Below, in pieces: positions 1 through 12,000 of a stretch of 64,000 nt of DNA; positions within the stretch are counted from its first letter, which is position 1; each line of letters opens with the position of its first letter. The DNA comes from Nematostella vectensis (taxonomy: Eukaryota > Cnidaria > Anthozoa > Actiniaria > Edwardsiidae). The notes beneath the pieces were generated by a model that was not told the DNA's origin, searched no databases, and saw only the letters and a program-made list of their open reading frames with translations. The stretch covers positions 11,893,296 to 11,957,295 of the forward strand of contig NC_064035.1 of assembly GCF_932526225.1 (NCBI RefSeq), written 5' to 3'. The translations under genes and the position numbers were made by a program.

Positions 1-3000
1 GTGAGGTTCAACCGTGTTTCCTTAGAACTTGTCCCATCCACGGTGGCTACAGTCCATGGTCCGAGTTCTCTCCATGCTCCAAATCGTGCGGGGGTGGTGA
101 GCAGTTCAGGAATAGAACTTGTACAAATCCAATGCCTCAACACGGTGGCCGCAACTGCTCGGGCCCTGAAACCAGTTACAGGACTTGTAACGAGAACGCA
201 TGTCCGATAAACGGCCGTTTTGGACAGTGGTCGGATTACTCGAAGTGCAGTGTTTCCTGCGGGCATGGAAACAAGACGAGGACTCGCTCGTGCGATAGTC
301 CCAGTCCTGCGTATGGGGGAAGTAATTGTTCGGGGTTTTTTGTACAAGCAATCAGTTGTTTTGTAAGTCACTGTCCAGCGCATAGGAGGTTCAGCGAATG
401 GTCTGATTATGGCAGTTGTTCGAAAAGTTGCGGTGGTGGAGAGAAATACCGAAACAGAAAATGTACTAACCCAACTCCGCAACATGGCGGGGAAAATTGC
501 TCCGGAGATGTTATTGAGTCTGTTGCGTGCAACACACAAAGTTGCCCGCGACACGGCAATTACTCTGCATGGTCGCAGTTTTCAGCGTGTAGTGCGTCTT
601 GCGGGGAAGGTTTCAAAACGCGAAATCGAACTTGCACAAATCCAGCACCTCAACATGGAGGTCGTAGCTGTTCTCTACTTGGCGAAGCAGTCGAGACTGT
701 CAACTGTACGCTTGGGCCGTGTCCAATTGACGGGGGATATACACCTTGGAGGGAATTCACGTTATGCACAAAGCTGTGTGGCGGTGGATGGAAGTATCGC
801 ACCCGGCGGTGCATTAATCCGGAGCCACAGTTTGGCGGTCGTAATTGCACCCATCTGGGACCCAGTTTTGAAAAACAAAGATGTAACGTGCACCCTTGCC
901 CGATTAATGGAAGCTACACCGAATGGTCGCCTTGGTTTATCTGTTCAAAACCCTGTGAGAAGGGGTTGACAGAGCGCATAAGGACGTGCACCGACCCCCC
1001 ACCCCAGTACGGTGGTGCAGATTGTGCGGGCGGGCATAGAGAAACACAGACAAAAACATGTAATGACTTCCCCTGTCCCATTCACGGAGGCTACAGTAAC
1101 TGGTCGAGTTTCACAGAGTGCACTAAAAGTTGCGGAAATGGCACAATAACACGAAATAGGACGTGTACAAATCCTGTACCCCGTTATAATGGGAATAACT
1201 GTACCGTGGTAGGACCTGCTATAGAGATTCTTCCTTGTAATACCCATCCGTGCCCGGTGCATGGTAACTACACTGCGTGGTCAACATTTACGGAGTGCTC
1301 AAAATCTTGCGAGAACGGCACAAGGTACAGGTATAGAAACTGCAGCCAACCTCTTCCTCAACACGGAGGCAGAAACTGCTCGCACTTGGGAGATGATAAA
1401 GAGCAGGAAAATTGCAATACGCATATGTGCCCGATCCATGGGGGTTACACCGAGTGGACAAATTTCACCGAGTGCACTGTAAGTTGTGGTAATGGCACTA
1501 AGTTTCGTAACAGAACATGTACAAACCCAGAGCCTAGACACGGGGGGAGAGATTGCGATGGACCTGCGGTTGAAATACTGGCATGCAACACTCATTTTTG
1601 TCCTATTCACGGTGGCTACACGATGTGGTCCAACTTTACCACGTGCTCCGTTTCGTGTGGAAATGGTACACGGACAAGGATCAGGAATTGCACCAATCCG
1701 CCGCCAAAGCACAATGGACGCACTTGTGACGTCTTAGGGCCAAGAATAGAAACGCAGCCTTGTAATACCTTTTATTGTCCCGTAGATGGAGGCTACACGC
1801 AATGGAGTGAGTATAGCCAATGCTCCAAGACTTGTGGACTTGGCGAGGCCTTCCGTACGCGGAATTGCACAAACCCAAAGCCTCAGCATGGCGGGAAGGG
1901 TTGTCAAGGGGCTTCAACCCAGCGCCGAGTCTGCGTCATTGTCTTAAACTGCCCTGTTGACGGCGGATATACGCAATGGACGAAGTACAGTGAGTGTAGC
2001 AAATCGTGTGGAAATGGAACAACAAATAGAACGAGAATGTGCACTAATCCTGCTCCACGACACGGGGGCGAAGACTGTGAGCACCTTGGCCCTGATATTG
2101 AAATTACGCCGTGTAATGAGCACCCTTGTCCAATACACGGGGGGTACACTTCATGGACCACCTTTACAACCTGTAGCCTGACTTGCGGTGGTGGGACATC
2201 GTACCGGTACAGAAACTGTACAAGCCCGATACCCCGGCACGGTGGATCTAATTGTTCAGTCTTGGGGCCCGCTTACGAGGAAAATGAGTGCAACACTGTG
2301 CCGTGCCCAATTGACGGAGGGTTAACGCCATGGTCAAACTATTCGCAGTGCGATAAGTCCTGTGGTATGGGGACCAAGATGAAGACGAAATCGTGCACCA
2401 ACCCGAAACCGCAGTATGGAGGAAAGGATTGTTCTCATTTAGGCTCTCTGATCTACGTCATTAATTGTAACACACATCCCTGCCCAATAGATGGCAAGTA
2501 TAGTAAATGGAGCCATTATTCGGGTTGTGATAAGTCTTGCGGGAATGGCACGAGAATAAGAACCAGAACATGTACCAGACCAAGGCCGGAGTTTGGTGGT
2601 AGGAATTGCTCAATGCAAGGACCAAACGCGCAGACCATCCCTTGCTATTTACGGCCTTGTCCTATTGATGGGCAATACAGCAACTGGTCAAAGTTCACTG
2701 TTTGTACAAAGTCATGTGGAACTGGCGTTCAAACCAGGACAAGAGAATGCAACAACCCTGTGCCCCAGTACGGAGGAAGTGGCTGTGAGCGGTTCGGGAA
2801 CGCAAAGGAAACTCAACAATGCAATACGATGCCCTGCCCTATCGATGGGGGTTATACTGAGTGGTCTAGCTATGCACCATGTACTGTGACGTGTGGGGGC
2901 GGAGTCAGGCTGAGGGTCAGAAATTGTACTAAGCCAGCACCGCAATACGGAGGCAGAAACTGCAGCACGCTTGGCCCTAGTGGGCAAATCATTCCGTGTG

Positions 3001-3018
3001 CCAACACGCGTTGTCCAG
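1..3018 (+). CDS. Exon encoding 17 thrombospondin type-1 repeats (5' open)
   Basis: The frame starting at base 3 is open from the window edge, so the methionine at 132 is internal and not the start. Seventeen units of about 57 residues each open with a G-G-Y-x-x-W-S-like segment. They continue with C-S-x-S-C-G-x-G, then R-x-R-x-C-T-N-P, a G-G-x-x-C and a final C-x-x-x-x-C-P, which is the six-cysteine TSP1 pattern. Many N-x-S/T sequons and the W-x-x-W-like positions suggest an extracellular glycosylated rod. The exon ends in phase 1 at TGTCCAG/gtaggt, 3018. Having this many TSP1 units in one uninterrupted exon is unusual for an otherwise finely split gene. The last bases of the exon are also the seed of the array that follows. 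Confidence 0.9.
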
Positions 3019-6000
3019 GTAGGTATAGGGAGCATGCTTGGCCCTAGTGGGCAAATCATTCCGTGTGCCAACACGCGTTGTCCAGGTAGGTATAGGGAGC
3101 ATGCTTGGCCCTAGTGGGCAAATCATTCCGTGTGCCACCACGCGTTGTCCAGGTAGGTATAGGGAGCACGCTTGGCCCTAGTGGGCAAATCATTCCGTGT
3201 GCCACCACGCGTTGTCCAGATAGGTATAGGGAGCACGCTTGGCCCTAGTGGGCAAATCATTCCGTGTGCCACCACGCGTTGTCCAGGTAGGTATAGAGAG
3301 CACGCTTGGCCCTAGTGAGCAAATCATTCCGTGTGCCACCACGCGTTGTCCAAGGTAGGTATAGGGAGCACGCTTGGCCCTAGTGGGCAAATCATTCCGT
3401 GTGCCACCACGCGTTGTCCAAGGTAGGTATAGGGAGCACGCTTGGCCCTAGTGGGCAAATCATTCCGTGTGCCACCACGCGTTGTCCAGGTAGGTATAGG
3501 GGAGCACGCTTGGCCCTAGTGGGCAAATCATTCCGTGTGCCACCACTCGTTGTCTAGGTAGGTATAGGGAGCACGCTTGGCCCTAGTGGGCAAATCATTC
3601 CGTGTGCCACCACGCGTTGTCCAGATAGGTATAGGGAGCACGCTTGGCCCTAGTGGGCAAATCATTCCGTGTGCCACCACGCGTTGTCCAGATAGGTATA
3701 GGGAGCACGCTTGGCCCTAGTGGGCAAATCATTCCGTGTGCCACCACGCGTTGTCCAGGTAGGTATAGGGAGCACGCTTGGCCCTAGTGGGCAAATCATT
3801 CCGTGTGCCACCACTCGTTGTCCAGGTAGGTATAGGGAGCACGCTTGGCCCTAGTGGGCAAATCATTCCGTGTGCCACCACGCGTTGTCCAGATAGGTAT
3901 AGGGAGCACGCTTGGCCCTAGTGGGCAAATCATTCCGTGTGCCACCACGCGTTGTCCAGGTAGGTATAGAGAGCACGCTTGGCCCTAGTGGGCAAATCAT
4001 TCCGTGTGCCACCACTCGTTGTCCAGGTAGGTATAGGGAGCACGCTTGGCCCTAGTGGGCAAATCATTCCGTGTGCCACCACGCGTTGTCCAGATAGGTA
4101 TAGGGAGCACGCTTGGCCCTAGTGGGCAAATCATTCCGTGTGCCACCACTCGTTGTCCAGATAGGTATAGGGAGCACGCTTGGCCCTAGTGGGCAAATCA
4201 TTCCGTGTGCCACCACGCGTTGTCCAGATAGGTATAGGGAGCACGCTTGGCCCTAGTGGGCAAATCATTCCGTGTGCCACCACTCGTTGTCTAGGTAGGT
4301 ATAGGGAGCACGCTTGGCCCTAGTGGGCAAATCATTCCGTGTGCCACCACGCGTTGTCCAGATAGGTATAGAGAGCACGCTTGGCCCTAGTGGGCAAATC
4401 ATTCCGTGTGCCACCACGCGTTGTCCAGGTAGGTATAGAGAGCACGCTTGGCCCTAGTGGGCAAATCATTCCGTGTGCCACCACGCGTTGTCCAGATAGG
4501 TATAGGGGAGCACGCTTGGCCCTAGTGGGCAAATCATTCCGTGTGCCACCACGCGTTGTCCAGATAGGTATAGGGAGCACGCTTGGCCCTAGTGGGCAAA
4601 TCATTCCGTGTGCCACCACGCGTTGTCCAGGTAGGTATAGGGAGCACGCTTGGCCCTAGTGGGCAAATCATTCCGTGTGCCACCACTCGTTGTCTAGGTA
4701 GGTATAGGGAGCACGCTTGGCCCTAGTGGGCAAATCATTCCGTGTGCCACCACGCGTTGTCCAGATAGGTATAGGGGAGCACGCTTGGCCCTAGTGGGCA
4801 AATCATTCCGTGTGCCACCACTCGTTGTCCAGGTAGGTATAGGGGAGCACGCTTGGCCCTAGTGGGCAAATCATTCCGTGTGCCACCACGCGTTGTCCAG
4901 GTAGGTATAGGGAGCACGCTTGGCCCTAGTGGGCAAATCATTCCGTGTGCCACCACGCGTTGTCCAGATAGGTATAGGGAGCACGCTTGGCCCTAGTGGG
5001 CAAATCATTCCGTGTGCCACCACGCGTTGTCCAGGTAGGTATAGAGAGCACGCTTGGCCCTAGTGAGCAAATCATTCCGTGTGCCACCACGCGTTGTCCA
5101 AGGTAGGTATAGGGAGCACGCTTGGCCCTAGTGGGCAAATCATTCCGTGTGCCACCACGCGTTGTCCAAGGTAGGTATAGGGAGCACGCTTGGCCCTAGT
5201 GGGCAAATCATTCCGTGTGCCACCACGCGTTGTCCAGGTAGGTATAGGGGAGCACGCTTGGCCCTAGTGGGCAAATCATTCCGTGTGCCACCACTCGTTG
5301 TCTAGGTAGGTATAGGGAGCACGCTTGGCCCTAGTGGGCAAATCATTCCGTGTGCCACCACGCGTTGTCCAGATAGGTATAGGGAGCACGCTTGGCCCTA
5401 GTGGGCAAATCATTCCGTGTGCCACCACGCGTTGTCCAGATAGGTATAGGGAGCACGCTTGGCCCTAGTGGGCAAATCATTCCGTGTGCCACCACGCGTT
5501 GTCCAGGTAGGTATAGGGAGCACGCTTGGCCCTAGTGGGCAAATCATTCCGTGTGCCACCACGCGTTGTCCAGGTAGGTATAGGGAGCACGCTTGGCCCT
5601 AGTGGGCAAATCATTCCGTGTGCCACCACGCGTTGTCCAGGTATAGGGTAGCCTTGTTGATAGGGGGCACCGTTTTATTTTCGTGAAAATGTCTAAAATC
5701 TACACCAATGTGCATAGTTCTCTTTCCTTATGACTTAACAAATCTGTCAGGAACCTGTGTTTTTTTTGTCAAGCGGTCGTCCTTAGAGCGGGGATCCATT
5801 GTACTGTCTTTACGGGAATAGGCAACTTGCACTTACTGGTCTCTTGACTGAGTCTCGCATATCTCATATATTCTTAAATGAAGCCAATACAACGAATGTG
5901 CATTTTTTTCTGTCTCAGCTATTGTGTTCAATATCACTCTGAATCTCACTGGTGAGGCATGGGATCCAGAATTAAAAAACGAAAAAAGCGTGCAGCGTGC

Positions 6001-9000
6001 TCGACTAGAGCGCAAAATAAAGACCGGAGTAAGTAAGATATTGGATATGGGAGTTGGATTGCTTCAATCAGGGGTGAGGAGGCGTGTGTGTGCATAACCC
6101 GTGATGCCATTTTTTTAACTTTTCGTCGGCCCCTTCGACATGTTCCGAAGTTAACTGGTGCAAAAATGTCTTCAAAGATAACTGTCAACATCTATCTACC
6201 CCCACAACCATGATTAAATAATAGAATTCAAATGCAATTATTATAAACCCTTATTATAACGTTTTAATTATCAGTCTCAGTAATACTCTGCCGCCCGACT
6301 TTTGATAGCATTTTAATTTTTTTTTTACTTTTTTTCTAGATCGAAGTGATCTACGAATTTTCCTTAGAAGTGGAGAGTATCAGTATATGGAGCTTCAGGT
6401 AAAAACCTTTGACTAAACTTTCAACAATCACTTTACGTTATTCGTAAAATATAACTACAGGTTGTCTTCAAGGAAAGGAAGCGTCTTGGCTGACCTAAGC
6501 GTCGAATACGCCAATGAACTATACAAGGGGATAGCGATACTACAGGATGCTATCTGCCAGAGACGGGACTTGGGGGGACTGGCAGCCTATGCCGTCAGGC
6601 TCACTACTCAAGATGGTGCGTGCTCTTACTTGTTAATATGAAAACCTAGCATCTTGCTTAATTCATATTGTATCCCGGGGACTCGGGGGTTGAGGGGTGG
6701 ATGGTTGTTGAGGGGAGGGGCATAGATTTATGTTGATGCTATATACCATAGTAGAGCTCATTTTTAACATATGGCTGAACCAAATCAACTTTCCATGCCA
6801 CTATCTCTATTCTAGACTTTTTATGAATTAATATGTTTTGCGCCTTACCTCCACCTATGCGTGAACGGTTCCCTCCTAGATGCAAATGTATTCACTTTGT
6901 TTCTAGTTCCATCAAGAGCTCCTCAATCTGTATCAGGCTACAATGTCAGCTCTACCGCGATTTGCATTCAATGGCTGCCTGTCAGTCTGAATTACTCAAA
7001 CGGACCGATATTGGAGTACAGGATCAGCGCCGAGAAGATAGGGCTCGGAGGGTCCCGTGCCAGGCGTTCTCTGCCACGCCCAAACTATAGCACCAGTAGT
7101 GGGGAGGCTAACAGCACCGAGATATTTGGACTGAGCAAGTACACGATGTATAAGATACGCGTGGCAGGGAGGAACAGGCGAGGTGTTGGCATCGAAAGCT
7201 CACCTATTTATGTGATGACTGGTGAAGACAGTGAGTAAGAAAGTGGTTTAATGGTCATGATTCGAAAATGCGTGGCTTAACACAAATTTCCCCATTTTTA
7301 AAACCTTTTTGATTGCTATTACTATTCTGATTCGGCTCCTCGATCCTCGACTTCTCTCAGGATGGTCCAGATTGATAAATAGACTATGAAATACACGTAT
7401 TACTCTAAAAAAAACGCGGATTAGGCCATCACTCTAGAACATCACCAGTATCAAAAAAGGTTGATGGCGAATTAAATAAGACCAGCAACCAGCAAGGTTT
7501 TTCTGTGAAAAACTCGATTTTGATATTAATGTATAACATTTCAAAAGAAATAGTAATTTTATAATCGTTTTTTTAGAACCAGCGATCGCTCCTGCAAACA
7601 TTTCAGCCGTCAACCTCAGCTCAACCAGCATTTCCGTTTCTTGGTCTGCGCTTCCTGGAAAATCCATACCCGGTGTTCTGCGCGGGTACCGCCTTGTCTA
7701 TAGTCCCGTGCCTGTGTTCGGACAGGCCTCTTTGTCCGGTCATACGGACGTGGGACCGGACTCCACGCATGCGATACTTACTGGACTTAAAAAATACACG
7801 GAATATGTAATGGATGTGCTTGGGTTTACCTCCATCGGGGAAGGACCTTCGGCTCGAGTCACCGCCAGGACGAGCCAAGATGGTAGGAGAAATAACCAAA
7901 TGAATGTCACTAGTCAAAACAAGGAAGTTCATGAAAAATTACTTGGGGAAACATAAATCACTCTTGCAGTCTTGACAGAGTCTTCCGTACCAGTTATCCC
8001 AGGATATTTTGATGAATGTCTATTTGTTCTTATTTTTGTCGGGATGTCTTTAGGTGGTATACTCCCCCATGGTATACTCCCACATGGTATACTCCCCCAT
8101 GTGGCCCATATGCCATTCTAAGAAAAGCTATTCATGAACTCTCACCAGTGCCCAGTCAGCCGCCTCCCAACATCACCACCCATAACACGAGCTCCACCAG
8201 CATCCTGGTGCAATGGGGGAACATTCCATTCGAGCACGTGCACGGGATCTTAACAGGGTACGTGGTGAGCTACTTTAATACCGAGACCGATGGGTACAAC
8301 TGGACGGAAGTGAGTGTTGGCAAACGGACGACGTCTTACCAACTCCAGTTATTGGACAAGTACACCAAGTACTGCATCCAGGTGCAGGGTGTGACGGTGA
8401 AAGGCGAAGGCAAAGACAGCAAGGCTACTTGCGTCTATACTGCTGAGGATAGTAAGTGTATCTCGCGATAAAGTTGACTATCGTTAACTGGAACCTTAAT
8501 GTTATGAACTCCTTTTCTGTTAAGTCGACTTCTTCTTGCTTGCTCAAACCTGGGTTCTCCATAACTGTAACAGCTATTTTTAGGGGTTCTCTAACCAGCT
8601 GTATGGCTGGGGGAGTTTTACTTTTTCGCTGTTACAAACTGGATGTCTTACACAGTGTGTACAAGAAGATTACAAGAAGATTTTTTTGAATAATAATTTG
8701 GGGTGCCGCATTCCTTTATGTGTTCCTAAGACGGCAAGTTCAAAGGGTAAAACTTCACTGACACCCCGGAAACCGTTTAGTTTTTTTTGGATAAGGTTTT
8801 CAGACAATGGGTGTACGAAGGGCGACCTCCCAACGTGGGTGTGCCAGTGAGTTACCCTTGGACTTGCCGTGACCTATGTAATGATTACATGGTTATTATT
8901 GACTACGAAGGTAACACACTATTACCGCATCATTATCCCCCGGCATAAGTTGGCGGTAAATTGTCTAATGATAAAGTTTTAAAAATTGCAAAACCCATAA

Positions 9001-12000
9001 CTTTGCGTTAATTTCCCGCGTGACAGTACTAGCGTATCCCCGACACCCTGCGATAATTTCCCGCGTGACATTAAACTTGACTTGGTGTCGATGATACGAG
9101 GAAAGTAATATTGATAATTTTTTGTTACACTTGTGTATCACATACCCTTTCGATTTTTCTTATTAACTTTTTTATCCATAGCACCATTTATAGAATCAAT
9201 ATCCGCGAATGGGGTTTGGTACTATATTTCTAATGAACTTATGATGTCAACATCAAAGTTTAAGTGTTTTCTCATTGCAAAACGCCATAGTTCACATTAG
9301 CCATTTTTTATAATGCAGTACCAGACGCACACCCTCTAAATGTCACGGGTTTTAACAAGAGCTCCACGCAATTGTACATAGAATGGCAACACATCGCTAA
9401 GAAGGAATGGAACGGGATCCCTCGCGGTTATCGCGTATTCTACCAAATGCGCGATGACCAGCAAAGATGGCAGAGTGCAGACGTTAATCCCAGCGCTGAC
9501 TATGTCACACTGCGGGCTCTGAGGAAGTTCACGTGGTACCGGATAAGGGTCGCCGCGTTTACTGTTGAAGGTGTTGGCCCGCAATCGCCAGTCTTGGAGC
9601 GCCGAACTGCGGAGGATGGTGAGCTATTGATTAGGAGTTTATGTGACCCAGAAGATGTTCATGAACGCTTTTAGAGATCAACAGGGTTTATAATCCCATT
9701 TGATCGATGTAAAATGAATACTGGTTGTACTGCAGCAACTGAAGAGCGATGGTTGAAAGCGCTTTTGTTGGTTTAGCGCCGTTGCGAATATAATAGGGAA
9801 TTTAAGCAACTAAGTCGGCGACTAAAGGGAGAACATGATCCCACAAATCAGCTTTTATGCTTTGCGCTCAATTTTAAACTAGTTTTGATAATATTCACTC
9901 TCTTTTGTACTCCCAAAAAACTATAAAAAACCCTGGAATCTTTCTAACCTAGTGAACAAGGATAGTCTAGGACAACGGCTGAAAAGTATCAGAATCCATT
10001 TCAGAGTACATTTGAAGTCTGAATCTTTGAATTTTCATGTGTTTTCTGCCGTCGCCGTTGTCGCTACTTGAATTCCCTAAGTAAAGAGGAAAAGAAAACC
10101 ATTTTTGTTATGAAGTGGTTGCACTGTACCATGATGTATCTTAGCGTATAGTGTCGATGAGTATCTGCTGTTTAACTGAACGAAGTTTACCAAAGTTTTC
10201 CTAGCCTGAATAAACGTTTCGTAATACGAAAACGAGTAACCGTTTGACAACAACAAAATGAAAAAAATTATGTCGAGAATATTTTTTCGGACTGCCTTAA
10301 TTGGAACAGCTAGAACTTTGTACTCACCGTCATCACGGCCAATGAAATGAATCATATTTTCGTTGAGAACTGAACTTGATCTGGGACTTAAACCTCCTAA
10401 CCTATCAATAACTTTTATACTTACACAGTAAGTAAAATCACTATTTTATCTTGACAGTTCCTAGTCGTCCTGTAATCTCGGTAAAAGCTCGTAACCTCAG
10501 CCACACCAGCCTGATAGTGGAGTGGAAAAACATCCCATCTGGCTACGTCCATGGCATTCTTCAAGGCTTCAGGGTCCACTACTGGAGGAAAGGCCACCGA
10601 GACGAGGAAAAGAGCCTTGTAGTGGAACCTGATAAGACGAGTACTGTCCTTGATAACCTTCTTATCTACACCGTGTACGCGATTCAAATCCTAGGGTTTA
10701 CGTCTGTTGGCGATGGCGCCATTAGCAAGGAGATTCACGCAAGGACTGATGAATTTAGTGAGTATGTTCTCGGGCATGGACTGCGGAACGAAACAGTTCA
10801 AATTCAACATAGAAGCATACCAAAAAAAAAAACAATTAAACGTCGTTATGGCAGTTATCCCATCTGTCCTAAGGGTACACAATAGGTCCTTTTCTTGGAT
10901 AACTGCCAGTGATTATCACATGTAACGCCCTTATAATTGTAATTAAGGCTACCTATCATAATAACTACACACCAAGAGCCCTAACTAGCACTTCTAACTT
11001 TTCTCCGCCCGCTGATCTAAATTATTTACTGCAGTACAGTATTGTGTTTTTGCGACCGCCAACACACTTCATGGTGTTACAATCCCAACTCTTTAGCCCC
11101 TGGAGTGCCTCCTATCAACCTTTCCGCATGGAACAAAACCAGTCCCACACACCTTACAGTAAGCTGGGAACCTATTCCTGACCCGTACGACGTTCACGGG
11201 ATCCTTCGCGGGTATCGAGTGCTGTACGCGCCCATAGCTGTCGCCAACAAGACCCTGACGACGCCACCAGCTTGGAGTCACGTGACTGTACAACCTGATA
11301 TGACGTCAGTAAAAATCAGTAATCTTGCCGCGTTTACAAGGTATAACTTGGCAGTACTTGCGTTCACAGTCAAAGGGGACGGGATCAGGAGTGCGAACAT
11401 CACTGCCGGTAAGTGAGCACTTTGTGGTCATGTGTCTCTACATAGAGTGTTTCTCTATGCAGAGACACATATTGTAGCCATACTGTCTACACACCTATTT
11501 CAACATGCAGTGTGTGCTATATTCAGCGCTTAAACCCCCATGTATTTTATGCTTGTCTAATAGTTACCTATCGTCTTTGGGCGTTTAAAATCTGCGTAAT
11601 CATTTGGGGGCGTTTAAAATCCGCGCAATCGTCTTGGAGCGTTTATCGTCTGGAGTGTTTAAAATCTGCGTAATCATGTGGGAGTGTTTAATATCCGCGC
11701 AATCCTCTTGGAGTGTTTAAAATACGCGCAATCGTCTTGAGGCGTTCTAAATCCGCGTAATCATTGGGAGCGTTTAGTATCCGCGGAATCGTCTTGGAGT
11801 GTTTGAAATCCGTGCAATCGTCTTGGGGGCGTAAACCTCAGAAACAAATCAGACAAGTCTGCGCTGCGACGCCAAGGAACACATACTCTTTATGAATATT
11901 CCAGAAACCTGTAACTGCCATAGCGCGATGTACACCAACTGGTGGGAGAACCCCCCATACGTTGAGACACCTGGCTCGTTCAACCACTCAGGGATCATTC

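Noticed and set aside
132-3047. A complete secreted TSP1 protein starting at 132 and ending at 3047
   Set aside because: The frame is open upstream to the window edge. The last residues after 3018 are read through the intron and array. The donor at 3018 joins in phase to SEA exons.
6340-6398. Reading the 59-nt exon as R-S-D-L-R-I-F-L-R-S-G directly after the TSP1 exon
   Set aside because: That frame runs into TGA in the next exon. Inserting the exon 5919-6028 restores a continuous frame and a SEA domain.
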